Source: Asterella californica
Taxonomy: Eukaryota > Streptophyta > Marchantiopsida > Marchantiales > Aytoniaceae
NCBI GenBank assembly: GCA_036924285.1
Contig: JAYKYS010000002.1
Span: 44,097,501-44,161,500, forward strand
Direction: 5' to 3'
DNA length: 64,000 nt
In this document: positions 13,171-25,460 of the stretch, one piece after another
Position numbering within the stretch: the stretch's first letter is position 1
Layout: every line of letters begins with the position of its first letter
Program-made: the position numbers and the translations under genes
The notes under the pieces: generated by a model
Seen by the model: the letters and a program-made list of their open reading frames with translations, nothing else
Told to the model about the DNA's origin: nothing
Database searches by the model: none

Positions 13171-13870
13171 GAGAAGGAATCTAGCCATGGCCACAAAGTA
13201 GAGATATAGTCGAGAGTACATGAAAATTCTTACAATTCAGAAGAGGCACCTCCATAGTAGAGTATGCAGAGAAGACCTTTGTTTTATATTACTAATGGAC
13301 ACCAGGCCCATGCAGTAAGAGAGATACAAGAGGAAATTGGAAGAGACGCCTCTTTTCTTTTAGCATGCATGGAGTCAAAGGGAATCCATGATGGACAGGA
13401 GGTAGAGAACATAGGGATAGAGAGACAGCTAGAAATCTCAAGTTGAGCGATAGTAGAACGGGAGATCCAAAACACCTTGCAAGGCGTGAAAAGAGTGAGG
13501 ATGGAGAACGGTGATTTGGTAACTTTAGGACAATAGATAGCATCCCTTGGGTAAATGATTCGACCCCTGGCAAGCTTCTAACCCAAAGAATAGAGAGAAT
13601 GACGACAAATTTGGACACAGAGGGGTCAAGTACAAAGAGAATGACAGGCATTTCGAGCGGATTCTTCAAGAAAGAAGGTCAGCTGATGCTCCAAAGCCAG
13701 ATCATCCAAACAAGTGACATTGCTCGAAGTTCCAACGACCAACAAGTCGGAAGCTCCAATGGCAGCAAAGCACATGGATCTGATAAGCAAAATGATCAAT
13801 ATCCTTGCAAAAGCACATGCATCCAAGTCAGTGGGAATAAAAGGACAAACAAGATAAGAAAGGACAGATC

Positions 13871-14467
13871 TCGCTAACAAAGCTTGGATGGAAAAGATCA
13901 ATTCAGTGAAATGCATAAAGCGAAACCAAAACAGGTTTAAGGAACGACAAGGAGAAGAGATGACAACATCTTATCTGGAGATGTTTCTCAAGCGTCAATA
14001 TGATGAAGATCAAGTGTTGCAACTGAGGAGGACCTTCCGACAAATTCAAGCAGAGAATCCAGCAATAGAAAGAAAGGTCACAACAAAGATTACCGTACCA
14101 ACCTCATAACTACTACACAGAATGAAATTTCTAGATACACATGCATTTATTCTGTAACGGTAGACATCTCATCATGTCCAAAGATTATGTACTAGAATGG
14201 GTTGAAGTCATCATTTACCAACACCATGGAATAGTAGTAGATAGGGTAAAGATGATGAGTAGTCATTGTTTTCTTCTTACTGTAGTGTTTGAATGAGAGA
14301 GAGATAGAACGTCTCTGTATATGAGAACGAACATGGTGTTCATGTTCCTATATGAACAAGCTTTAAACCCAACGAAGGTCGCAACAACAAGATCTCCAGT
14401 ATGAGTAGAGCTACCAAATGTGCATCCAATAATGAAAAGTTTCGTCACTACACTCTTGGAACTCACA
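13871..14467 (+). repeat. Tandem duplication, copy A (597 bp) in LINE ORF1
   Basis: Copy A repeats at a spacing of 626 bp as 14497-15093. By eye I find only two or three base differences (for example T/A near 14263 against 14889, and C/T near 14309 against 14935). Both copies encode the same 73-residue open stretch beginning MEKINSVK. The surrounding element is full of stops, so the duplication is much younger than the LINE insertion. Confidence 0.95.
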
Positions 14468-14496
14468 AAGAAGCTCCTCTCACCCAGATCTGTCCT

Positions 14497-15093
14497 TCGC
14501 TAACAAAGCTTGGATGGAAAAGATCAATTCAGTGAAATGCATAAAGCGAAACCAAAACAGGTTTAAGGAACGACAAGGAGAAGAGATGACAACATCTTAT
14601 CTGGAGATGTTTCTCAAGCGTCAATATGATGAAGATCAAGTGTTGCAACTGAGGAGGACCTTCCGACAAATTCAAGCAGAGAATCCAGCAATAGAAAGAA
14701 AGGTCACAACAAAGATTACCGTACCAACCTCATAACTACTACACAGAATGAAATTTCTAGATACACATGCATTTATTCTGTAACGGTAGACATCTCATCA
14801 TGTCCAAAGATTATGTACTAGAATGGGTTGAAGTCATCATTTACCAACACCATGGAATAGTAGTAGATAGGGTAAAGATGATGAGTAGACATTGTTTTCT
14901 TCTTACTGTAGTGTTTGAATGAGAGAGAGATAGAATGTCTCTGTATATGAGAACGAACATGGTGTTCATGTTCCTATATGAACAAGCTTTAAACCCAACG
15001 AAGGTCGCAACAACAAGATCTCCAGTATGAGTAGAGCTACCAAATGTGCATCCAATAATGAAAAGTTTCGTCACTACACTCTTGGAACTCACA
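14497..15093 (+). repeat. Tandem duplication, copy B (597 bp) in LINE ORF1
   Basis: Near-identical direct repeat of 13871-14467, separated from it by 29 bp (14468-14496). After copy B the LINE ORF1 sequence continues normally towards the zinc knuckle, so copy B is the one joined to the original downstream part. Confidence 0.95.
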
Positions 15094-15411
15094 TTTGAAG
15101 GTGTGTATTTGTCAACTTAGGGGATAAGCTAATAGAGACCATCGAAGTAAGTGATGATGAAGGAAGAATAGGGACATACAACCATGATGTCTTGTACAGA
15201 CATCTCCCTGATGCATGTTATGGATGTCACAAAAGAGACCACATCATAAGAAATTGCTCATAGATGGTAAATAAGCAAAGAATAGCTAACATGGTTAGAA
15301 GAGGAACATGAAAAGAATACAAAACAAGTAAAATATGAAGAAAATGACTTCCAATAAGTCATTATTGGATGAGCTAAAGGAAAATTCAGGATAGGGGATC
15401 AAAGTACAGCA

Positions 15412-15750
15412 GTGTCTCCGAGTAACCAATTCCAAGTTTTAGCAGAAGAGGAGAGAGACTATCAGGAAGGTTCACGAGAGTCTTCTAGGAAAGGGAAAGA
15501 GAAGGATAGGGAAGACAAGGAACCGCAGGAGGAAGGAGTTCTAACAAGACCACAGGAAGGAAGCCAGGAGCAGGAGACCAAAGAATCGCAAATAGAAAGT
15601 TCAAAGGAGAAATACAGCCAAAGCAGGAAAGTAGACATGGATAGAGCCACAATAGATAGTAACTTACAAGATTTGAAATCCGAGACGCCATCAGAAGAAG
15701 AGGTTCCGAAAGCAGAGGCGATGGAGTTTGTAAAAGAAAAAAAAGCATGA
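15412..15750 (+). pseudogene. LINE copy 2 ORF1 C-terminal acidic/basic tail
   Basis: The 112-residue open stretch is rich in Glu, Lys, Ser and Gln, like the low-complexity tail of copy 1 ORF1. It follows the zinc knuckle at about 15217-15262 and a stop-containing spacer. It is not a gene in its own right. Confidence 0.6.
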
Positions 15751-17343
15751 GAAGGCAGATTCACAACAGGAAGAAAAGAAAAATGAAAAAGAAAACGAGA
15801 ATGAAACAGAGGAGACGTCCAACAGAAAGACAACAACAACTAACGTGAGGCACACTCCTTTACAGAAACAAGCATCAGAAGGACAAGCTAGAAGACAAGC
15901 ACTAGTGATAAATAATGTGGTTTTGTCAAGTACTCCGCTCAGAAGGATAATGCTAAGGATAAATCTCCAAAGACAAGTAGCTCAAGAAGTAGGAAGGTTT
16001 TCAGTTTAGAAGCAGAACATCATAATAGCAAGTTGGCACGTGAGAGGATGAGTGATTCTCGCCGACTTTGAACACTAAAGAAGTGGTTGAGAGGGTCAAT
16101 CTCCAAAAGTAGATATTTTGCTACTACAAGAACTAAAAGTACAAGAGAAAAAGGCTGAGTTCTTACTGACTCACTTAGCGAATGAAAACTACTTGGTGCT
16201 AGATTATTCAATGGAGGGAAGGCAGATACAGAAGTAGCGATTCTACAAAATGGATGCATAATCAGTAGCGGAGTACAAGGAGACAAAGCTTGGCCTAAGC
16301 AAAGATACATACGAGACTAAGGAAACATTATGTGACCTCCATTCATGGTCCGAATGTTAGAAGAGAAAGGGCAAACTTGTGGGAGAGGTTGTCCAACAAC
16401 ATGGAGATTGGAATAATGTGGAATTTCCAATAGATAGTGTGGGCCCATCAGCAACTCAATATGGTACACAGAGAGAAGCAAAAATGAGAGGAATTGGTAA
16501 AGAAGCAAAATCTACATGATACGAATAATTCACCATCGCAAGAGAACCCAAGGTTTATCAGACAAATGAAGATGCAAAACCGTCTAGATCAAGCCAGACT
16601 AGGTCAGATCTACCTATCATAGAGAGGAGAAGGGCTAGAAAAGAGCTACTCTATTACACATGACGGATCTCAAACACTATCTGATCACATTTCTATAGTA
16701 CTGAAGATCCATGCAAGGGAAGCAAACACTAGAAGAAGGAGGGAGACGTACCTCAAAGTCTCCCTAGATCATTTGAAAGATAGACAAACCATAGAACATG
16801 CAAAGATAGCATGGGTGGAGCAGCACAAGATGTAGAAGATCCAAGAATTAGATGAGAACTCAAATGGAATGCTACAAAAACATCTTTGCAAAAAGAAAGA
16901 AGAAAGATAGAGAAGTACGTAGGAGGCGACAAAGCAAAGTAGGGGAGTTAATGGATGAAAGGAAGAGGTCGCCAACAGCAGAAGCCCGGATGCCGACAAC
17001 AAATTGATCGACCTAGAAGCACTCCTAAGAGAAGTAATGCTAAACACTGAAGAAAAGATTATGAAGAAATACATGAGTACTACACCAATTGTTCTCGGAG
17101 GAAGCTCCAGAGGATGGAAGCAAAAAGAAAAAGAACTTGGTAAGAGATAAAGTCTCAGAAGTTCAAAACATAGAACTGGAAAGGAAGTCACAACTAGACG
17201 AAATAAAACAAGGAGTTAAGCAACTCCCAAATGATAAGGCAATGAGCCTTGATGGGATGACAGCAATGTGAGAAGACATGAAACTTGACCTCACACTCGA
17301 TGTTGACTATTGCTTACAAGGTGATTAGCAAAATCATGTCAAA

Positions 17344-17960
17344 TTGGATGAAAATCATCATGTGAGGGATCATATATGGGAGATAGAAGGGTTTCATGGA
17401 AGGGAGGAAAATACAAGAAACATCATGACTTTCAAGTTGTGTCAGGAGTGGGCAGAATCAAAGAGAGAAGAAGCAATGTTTGAAAAGCTTGAATTTGAAA
17501 AAGTTTATGATAGGGTGAAGCACTCTTATCGCTGAGAAGTATGGATTTTTCTGAAGAAGTAGTTAGGATCAAAAAGGGTCTGGTAGAAGAGACGATGTCA
17601 AAAGTACACGCGAATGAGACATTTACTGAAGACATCAAGCTGGAAAGAGGTGTACGATAGAGATGTCCACTCGCCCCGCTGCTGTTCGCAATTGCTACAC
17701 AACCACTAATACTCTTAATACAGAAAGAAGAGGATGAAGGAAGAATCTCAAGGGTCAAAATCCCAAGAGGAATGGTGATGTTTTAACAACTTTTTGGAGA
17801 TGATACATGTCTTATGTTAAGACCAACGGAGAACGACTTTAGAGGTTTACAAACAGCAATCTCGTGCTATGAAAGGATCTCGATCGCAAGGCTCAATGTA
17901 ACCAAATCTACCATCATCCCCTTAAAGCACCATTGTGGATGAAGGGAATGAGTTGTAAGA
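17344..17960 (+). pseudogene. LINE copy 2 reverse-transcriptase fragments
   Basis: The fragment at 17344-17535 holds a 'CQEWAESK' segment and LEFEKVYDRVKHS, matching the 'SLGKEWAEQQ..LDFEKAYDRVNH' part of copy 1. After a frame break, about 17570-17760 corresponds to KVHVNGLFTEEIELKRGVRQGCPLAPLLFA of copy 1, with a stop at the RQG position. The catalytic box reads FGDD where FADD is expected. Non-functional. Confidence 0.75.
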
Positions 17961-18139
17961 TAACAGAGAAAAGTGAGGTGATAAGATACGTAAGATTCAC
18001 TATTGGTTGAGGAATCATAGAGCAACAACAGATAGAATACATCTCTTCAAAGATAAGAAAGAAGTTAAACTATTGGACATATCGTATGTTATCTTCTACA
18101 GGTAGAAATAGTCACAATGAAACACATATTCAAGTTGAT

Positions 18140-18660
18140 GACAATGCATGTTCTGTTGTGTATGCCTAGCTTGTATTTTTTTCCTTTTTTTTGAGTTTCC
18201 CAACCATTTTTTTGTTCCATCCTCCCATCTGTGTCTCATTTTGACCACTACACCCACCGACGCAGACTCTAGTATCCTCATCTTCTTCATGTTTAAACGT
18301 AACTTCCTTCTTCTTTTTGCCCAAGTTCTCATCAATGATTTGAGAGTATCTGGCAACCCTCTTCTCGTCAGTGTTGCAGCTAACCATATCTCTGTGCTGG
18401 ATGTCAATTCCTTGCTCTCTACCTTCCTCGTTCGGCCAAGTTGCCCTTCGATCATCACATTTGTCATTCTTATCCAGTCTTCTTTTTTGTTGAACACTAT
18501 TTGCACCGTCTGTCACATTATAAGTGCTCTGTATTGTACTCTCAACTCTATCATCTCTAACCTTCCTACACCTTTTCCTTTATTGAACTCTTCCCATGCT
18601 ATCAATGAGTTCCTATTCCGTCCTTCTCTACTTTTACCTCGAACAAAGAGTGGGCGAGTC
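18140..18660 (-). repeat. Inverted LINE segment inside LINE copy 2
   Basis: From about 18140 the sequence switches from the purine-rich sense strand of the LINE to its pyrimidine-rich antisense strand. The part 18375-18660 resembles 695-960 of copy 1 in the same written orientation (for example the shared ..GAACTCTTCCCATGCTATCA.. text near 18587 and GAACTCCTCCCATGCTATCA near 919). Sense orientation resumes by about 18700 and runs to 19570. The segment is therefore inverted relative to its own element. Confidence 0.7.
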
Positions 18661-19699
18661 AACAATTGTTCAGGAGGAGTCAGAACAAATGTAGAGAAGA
18701 CTTAGAAGAAATCAAAAGAGTAACCCTCTCGCAAAACATCAAAGAGCTAACGTGGTATTGGAGATAAAAACAGGGAGAGAGAAACGGATGGAATCACTCC
18801 GCAAAAACTTGGAGAAGCATATTAGACAGCGGGAAGGAAAACGAGGAAAGGTTGAACAAGAAATGGCAGGTCAACATCGGAGAGACAATGGAAGAAGAAA
18901 CTAACAAAACTTTGGAGTGCATAGTTGAGAGTCAGAGCGAGAAAAAAATGCTATGGAAATTGGTACAATATAGTTATGCAGTGGACAAATACCTATAGCA
19001 AATTGGTTACAGAGATGAGAAATATGAGTAAGATCTATACATAAGCTTTTCACACGTTCGGACTTAAAAAAATAGATTTTTTCATGCACTTAGAATTTAT
19101 GATCTAATTTGACTGTAATTAGTCTGTCAGAATTCACAATAGAATGATTTTCAGAGCCTTTTGGGGTGCAGAGAGGTAGAGGAAAATACAATTTATTGTT
19201 TTTGAGAATGTAGAACGGCAAGAACACAAATGGCAGGAAATGCAGGAGTGTAGTGTAGGAAAACTTAATAGAATTGATCTGAATCACTCGTTATTGGAAG
19301 CGATCCAAAAAATGCTAGAAGAGCAACATTCCACGAGCAAATTCGTCCTCATGGTGATGCTGAAAAGCATTTGGACGGAAAGGAACTCACAGACTTTACT
19401 CACTCCTCGAGGATTCTTCTCAACGCGAGTAATGTTGCGGCTGCTGCAAAGAAACCACAAATGGCAAATCAGAAGGAGTCGAAAGCAAGGAAGAGGAGCA
19501 AGCCGTGGAGAACATCCAAGAGGTAATGAAGAGTTTAAAAAGATTTCAATCCCAAAGAAGTAGAAGCAAGAATCCAAGTACATTGACGAGCAACTATAGA
19601 TAGATATTGAGAAGCGAGAGGGAGGAGCAAGTCAAACCTAGAAGATAAAAAGAGGAGAAGGAGAATGAGCAGTCGTAGGAGGAAGGAAGAATCGATGAT

Positions 19700-20330
19700 A
19701 ACACGGAAACTGAATGACCGATCACACTAACAGAAATTGGACCAAGAAGCAAGATTCACATATGCGGAAGAACTACATGAAGAGGAAGCACCATAACATA
19801 GTTAACATTGTGAGGAGAAATCAAGAGCAAGACAAGATATTTGTGATGGATCGGAGAAAGAACTCGAACAAGAAAACGAAAAAGCAAAGAAGTATGCAGG
19901 ATGAGTTGAAGTTCAAGCGCTAGAGCGAGCGTCAGAGGAGCCACGTTTGTAAACACCAAGTGGCAGATACGAGGAGGGATTGCCAGGTGGAGGGGAAGAA
20001 GCTGAAGAGCCAGACGAGAAGTTATAATTCGAATCAGAGTCACAAGTATAAAGAGGAGGATAAGTCCATGCATCGTTCGAGAAAGCAAACTACAAGGCAA
20101 AAATTGCACATCTGCCATGTGCGTGACAAGGGCAATAAGAAGAGTTGTACTTGGCATAAAAGAGTTGAGATCGAGGACAAGAGTAAACATAGTCTGTTTA
20201 GTAAAGCTCATGAGGTTAAGAACTATGTTAACACCAAAAATTACACCTGGCATAATGGGTGAGACATATACAAGAGGGGGAGTTTGACCCCCCTTGCGAG
20301 CTAGAGTAAATTTTGGTGCACGTAATGTCT
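19700..20330 (+). pseudogene. LTR-retroelement gag-like remnant
   Basis: Two open stretches (19714-19923 and 19960-20262) are strongly basic (Arg, Lys, Gln). The second contains CHVRDKGNKKSC, resembling the CHVCGxxGHxxxxC zinc knuckle of Gypsy gag with the second Cys and the His lost. It precedes a copy of the LTR-like unit at 20460-20680. The assignment is tentative. Confidence 0.4.
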
Positions 20331-20459
20331 GTTCTCCAGGAGAGTCCTTCTCAAGAAGAGCGAGTCTTCTAACTATGATTAATTGCGAGTAGTGATTGAA
20401 TAAGAAGACAATGACCAACCAGCATGCCTACAATAGCCAAAGTCTCTCACATATATCGA

Positions 20460-20680
20460 TCTCTGTCTTACAGTCGATTCCTACTCAATAATATTAATTT
20501 TCATTCACCAAAAGGTAGATTCATCTGCAAACACAATAATAGATGAAATCCAAACTCCCAATGCTTTATTTCTCTTCTTTCGACAACTAAAGTCTTCCAC
20601 AGATATCAATTCTTATCTAACAGTCGATCTCTATTCAATAAGATCGTCTCTCGTTCACCAAAATGAAGATCAACTAGCCC
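20460..20680 (-). repeat. Third copy of the 60-bp LTR-like unit
   Basis: The text ACAGTCGATTCCTACTCAATA.. followed by AACACAATAATAGATGAAATCCAAACTCC is a diverged repeat of 10684-10910 in the same orientation. Two units are visible, at about 20467-20540 and 20620-20685. Confidence 0.7.
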
Positions 20681-20689
20681 TCCAACGTG

Positions 20690-23600
20690 TATCGATTTAA
20701 AATTGAGAAGTAGTCATCTAGATGATGACTAGACCCATTGACCTGAGATCGTGCTATTTATATTAAGATCAATCAGTAAGCCCCGAGGCTTGAGTCCAAA
20801 ACTTTCAGTGATTGTTCACTAGACTGTCCATCTAGATATTGTACGAATTGAGATGGAGAAGGTTTTATTATGACCGTAGCTTATTTTATTTTCTCATGAT
20901 AAAATAGCATGAGAAAAAATCAACTTTGGTATCGTAAGTAAGCCGTTTGAGCAAAAATCGTGTTTACTAAGAGGGATTATGCTACCAGACAACAACACGC
21001 ACTAGTCAGCCAAAGTAACGAGTTGATGAAGGAACATCTGTAAGATGTCAATAACATGATTGACGTCAATTATCGACTTCAAACAGATAAGTAATCCTTG
21101 GAGAGGTCATTTGTTAGATGGAATGGTTGAAACAAGCAAGATATTTTTGAGGATTATGCTTGTTCTCAATTGGCGAAGTCTTGAAGACTCTCATATGGAT
21201 CATCTAAGTATAGATAAAGCTCTTGAAGATCAACAGATCACACCTTGAGACAGTTACACTACTAAGAGAATAGTTTGAAGAACCAGTAATTGGTATTATA
21301 AGCTAGAGATGGATGGTGAATAACAATAGCGTACCATGACTATTTTGCAAGTATGCCGTAAATATGGTGGGATAGCACAAAAGGAGTGCTTGCAACACGT
21401 GTCTGTGTGTGCAAAATTTAAAAATAAGCATGCGGACTTTATATTCACCATTGGACATCCAAGGTGAGGTAAGAACGAAGAAACTAATAAAATATTATTA
21501 TTTTTTCTTGAGAAGATATAATGGTTGAACCAAACCAGGTCAACTATTGGTGAATGAAAACATTGACATCAGAAGACTTAGAAAAGATCAAACAGTATGT
21601 ATGTGCAAACAAGAATCTGTCGGATCTCAGATCAGAAAATCTAGAAACACCGCCAATGAGAACAATTAGCCGCTATTAAGAGCTAAGTATAATATTGTTG
21701 GAAGATATGTTCCAACTTTTTTAACTAGCAGGGTGCTAGAAGGATTGGATGGTTCCTACTGAATATCTTGTTCAAACTTGTTGTGAGCTCGTTGATGGTT
21801 CAGATTGAAGATCCAGTTTGCAGAAAGAAATCACTGTTTTGTGAATAGACTAAGCCAAAATTGGTCTAGGATAATTTCACGTGAGTAGAGAGAATTATTT
21901 GGAGAGTAAAAGATATGAGACCTTTGTTTTTCAAAATAAGTTGCTCTGTAATTAGCTTTGAAAATCACTACATGTCAAGAGTAGGTTGAGTCGGTAGCAC
22001 GTAGATGATGAAACCAGCTAAATGATGGATCAGATCAGTTTTAGAAGTCATGAGAATGGCACTTCTAGGACATTGGAATCAAGGCGATCTGATCAACCCC
22101 TTGCCAAAAGGTGGAGTTGTTGTCTGCCGATTATCTGAAGTTGTTGGATGCCAATCAGGTTTAAGCTGGTGCTTTTTGAAAACTACTACGGGTGTTATTG
22201 GATTGAATAGTCTCCACAACCTAGAAGCTAGAGTTACTGCCGAACTTGAAAGCTTCAAATGCCGCTCAGAGATTGAACTGATTACCAGTATTCCAAGAGG
22301 GAGTCTGATTACCTACCCTAAGACTGGGTAGTGCTAATATGTCATGAATGAGTTACTATTTTGCAAGTCCGAAGTTCAGTGGAAGAACTATCTTTTTCTG
22401 ATTGAGGAGTATGTAACAATTATACTTAATTTAACTGGACAAGGATTAAGCAGACACGTGGATGTCAAATAACCAGCCAAGTGTGGGGGTTAGTACGCCA
22501 ACTAAATAAACATATTGTTTACTTAGGATCTTACAAACAAGAGGAGACAAAGGGAAGAACACAGAAAAAAAAGTGTACCGTGAGTGAAAAAAATGAGACT
22601 TTTGGAAAGAACTGCCGATGGGGAGGTTCGACTTAGAAAAGATTTGCCGTGAAATTGAAGAGGACATGAAGAGAGAGTATATTATCGGCGTTAGTGTCGA
22701 GGTGGACGGGAAAGGAAACACTTAGCGAACAGGTGATTTAGTGAAAACCTCCAAAAGACTTAGAAGACGAAACAAGTGTCTGTAATATGAGCTCTATCGT
22801 CGTTACTACCTAAACATGTGCCCAAGGTGGTGGTGTGTTCTAGTTATCGCTTCATTACCTTCCATTAGTTTATAACATCTGTGGATCCGTTGTCTGTGTG
22901 CAAGTTTATTTTAGTTAGAATTTCTTTTTCTAATATTTGGTTGATATGAAAATACTGTCAAAATTTCCTTAATAAACTAAACTTAAGGTAAACCAGGTGT
23001 GGATCTCAAAACTGAAGAATAGTCTTAAAACTCTTAGGAATTTCGTAGTTTTCCAATTAGCTTACATACGTTTACTAGTCTTCTTTAGTTAACGGATATC
23101 ATTGTTACACAGAGAAGAAGAGTAACATGAACATTCCATCTACAAATCACATATTCGAACAGTCCGACGTGTAGACTTTCCATAATGGCATAACAGAGGA
23201 TGTCAAAGTTCAGAGAAAATATTCATCAACGACGGAGAGGTAATTGATCGTAAAATTATCACAAGTACTTTTATACATAAACGCGACTCTAGACATCACT
23301 ATTTTATCATTGATTTTTTTCAGTTTATACACTCAAGATAATTATTCAGAGCAGTTGAAAATCTATTGTAAAAAAAACAACGAGTGAAAAAAATGAAGAG
23401 CGACGTTTTTTTGCGAAGAGTCGTTAAGGAAAATCTCGCGAAATTTTCTTGCAGGTACCTCCGGAGGTGCCTGCATGAAACACTAGCCAAAATCTGGACG
23501 AAGTAACTCACACCCGCGAGTCTCTAATCTTTCAAAAGGTTTCCGACTTTAACACCCTCTAATAACACAAGTTTTAGAATTGATAGTGTTCATGTTTTAA

Positions 23601-23783
23601 GTAGAGGCGGCTTTTCACCCTAACATCGTCATGCTACTGATTCTTAATTTACATCTTATTTACAATAGGTGTCCATTTTATCGTATAGTCACGTTTCTTC
23701 ATCTGTCTGTGTAACTATGACGTCCAAAGTCGATCCTCCACTGTCGTGGGACAGCATTTCCACACACTTCGACTTGTAGTATT
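20690..23783. other. No gene recognised; repeat-derived DNA
   Basis: Short open stretches (22050-22331 plus, 22446-22721 minus) have no recognisable motif. The segment 22412-22510 is the inverted partner of 12648-12750. A near-perfect 24-bp palindrome centred on TCCGGA lies at about 23453-23476, close to the transposon at 23792. Confidence 0.4.
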
Positions 23784-23791
23784 CATTTTTC
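23784..23791. repeat. Left target-site duplication (CATTTTTC)
   Basis: Eight bases directly before the left TIR are identical to the eight after the right TIR (32639-32646). One more matching C is ambiguous, because the left TIR itself begins with C. Confidence 0.9.
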
Positions 23792-23965
23792 CAAGCCCGC
23801 AGCTGTGGCACAGTTCCGCTAATTATGTCTCGGTTTATACGTGCAAATTTATTAATGATCGGTCCCAGATTCGTGGTCGAGGGAAAACGCCTGTAACCGG
23901 GTTCCGCTCATTACCGCAATCACCGAGCCTCGAACTGCAATCGTGATCTTAACTGTAGTCATGGT
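23792..23965 (+). repeat. Left terminal inverted repeat of the MULE
   Basis: Aligned by eye with the complement of 32512-32638, the first 127 bases show eight differences and no gap. After that the right end has an extra internal duplication, and the match resumes around GAGCCTCGAACTG..GATCTTAACT. Sub-terminal direct repeats with ACTGCACGGTC..GATTACAGTCACGATCACGG follow at 23970-24050, as is common inside Mutator termini. Confidence 0.92.
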
Positions 23966-23969
23966 TACG

Positions 23970-25460
23970 GTATCAACTGCACGGTCCGAATTACAGTCAC
24001 GATCACGGTCTCAACTGCACGGTCACGATTGCAGTCACCGAGCTCAAAGCACATTACGTTCTCCGCCTGTTCATTTTGAATTAGGCACAGTTTAACAAGA
24101 AATTTGTCAGTTCTCTGTTCATTTTGAACTAGGCACAGTTTAACAACAAATTGTCAGTTTTCTCAGATGTGCTCAGAAACATATTCTCACAATACGCGCA
24201 ATGTGAGATTTCACAACACACTCGCACTGTTCGTTAACCTCGAGCTTTCGCTAATACAGCTTGATATTGCGTTTTGCAGTCTGATCGCTTGATATTGCGC
24301 TTTTACAGTCGGATCGCTTGATATTGCGTTTTACAGTCTGATCTTCAGTTTTGCAGTCTGATCTTCAGTGATGTTTTGTTCTTCTACTACAGTGAGCAGC
24401 TACGGGAGACGTAATTTGCAGTACTTGGTGGACTGCTTGGAAACTAATCTGTGTTGCTCTCATCTGTTACTGAAGGTTTCGGTCTTAGCGTATGCAGAGA
24501 GTGGATTCAGGACATATGACGGATGCGACAGATGCAGCAAAAAGTTGTGTGGGTTGTTTTGTTCGAGATATAAAAGTTAGCGTTTGTCGTCGATAAAATG
24601 TTTCAGATTGCAACTTCTGGTAGCGGATGAAAGTGCCAACGCGTGGACCATAGCATGAGAAGCTGGGAGAGATTTTCTAGGCATAAGTGCCTCGGCTTAT
24701 AGTCTACTGGAAATACGCAGAGATGACAATGTTTTGATGGACCGGATCGTTAGTCAGCATTGGTATTGTCATTTTACCATTGTGACAAGTAAACTTGTTG
24801 GAGAAAAATATATTCGGATCGACCAAGCACAACCCTGTGGGAAACTCGATTCAGAAAGGCGCATGTCTACTACTCGAATTGTCATTCCTACCCAATGTGT
24901 TATACCCGGGTCGAGCACAAGCACCACACCGGTTAGAGATTCGCAGTCAGTGAGATCCTAGACCGGTCGCATTGAGCGCGCGAGGTTATAGGCTACAACT
25001 AACAATCTGATGTTAAACGGTGAGGTCACACAGATTATTCCCTAATCTGTGTAGAGGTCGACTAGTCGAAATAACAATATCACCGCGGACATGATGCGGT
25101 GCGGTGATACTGTTATTACCGAACCTAAACTCAAAACTAAACTCAAATCTAAACTCAAAACACAGTAGTCAAAAAGCGATGTGCGGTGACGTCGTAATGG
25201 TACTTTGAGCTGTTTGGGTTATAGGCTAAGTGCGACCGGTCAGAGATTCGCAGTCAGTGCGATTGTAGACCGGTCGCACTGAGCGCGCGAGGTTAACTGC
25301 GTAAGGGTACTTTTACTTGTTTTACTTTGAGCTGTTGGAGTTGGGAGAAGAGTTTAACAGAAAAACATAGATTAATCAAATGAGAAAACAACACACTTTA
25401 TTAACTTATATCAGGTTTCTCCATACATAGATTAACCATATCAGAAAACAACACACTATA
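23970..25460. other. MULE left subterminal region, no gene recognised
   Basis: Several direct repeats are visible: GTTCATTTTGAA(T/C)TAGGCACAGTTTAACAA at about 24065 and 24117; GCTTGATATTGCG three times between 24260 and 24330; and a GACCGGTCGCA(T/C)TGAGCGCGCGAGGTTA block at about 24961 and 25270 that shares the GTCGCACTGAGCGCGCGAG core with the larger arrays. The last 45 bases of the cargo gene (from 25441) are repeated, diverged, at 25379-25425. Open stretches at 24368-24580 and 24734-24961 are not recognisable as genes. Confidence 0.6.

Larger units (their letters stand above)
13170..19570 (+). mobile_element. Decayed LINE, copy 2 (same family as copy 1)
   Basis: The plus strand shows fragments in the same order as copy 1. 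There are ORF1-like pieces (13599-15260) with a zinc knuckle (CYGCHKRDHIIRNC) near 15217-15262, and an acidic ORF1 tail (15412-15750). An endonuclease-like remnant (about 16000-16900, very broken) is followed by reverse-transcriptase fragments: 17432-17535 with LEFEKVYDRVKHS, and about 17570-17960 with LERGVR..CPLAPLLFAIATQPL and NVTKSTIIPL. A tail with SIWTERN lies near 19365-19385. Stops are frequent and the FADD box is changed to FGDD near 17790-17802. It is older or more degraded than copy 1. Confidence 0.8.

Noticed and set aside
16769..17191. Minus-strand open stretch of 140 codons resembling a membrane protein
   Set aside because: It is a shadow of the purine-rich sense strand of LINE copy 2; the Ser/Phe/Leu bias comes from the complement.
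18148..18705. Plus-strand open stretch of 185 codons as a gene
   Set aside because: The composition and the match to 695-960 show that it is the antisense of an inverted LINE block.
19756..20418. Long minus-strand open stretch of 220 codons rich in Leu/Val
   Set aside because: It is the complement of a Lys/Arg/Gln-rich gag-like remnant on the plus strand; its hydrophobic composition is a shadow of that strand.
23746..23946. Small protein at the left MULE end
   Set aside because: A similar peptide appears at 32445-32654 on the other strand only because both are translations of the inverted TIR.
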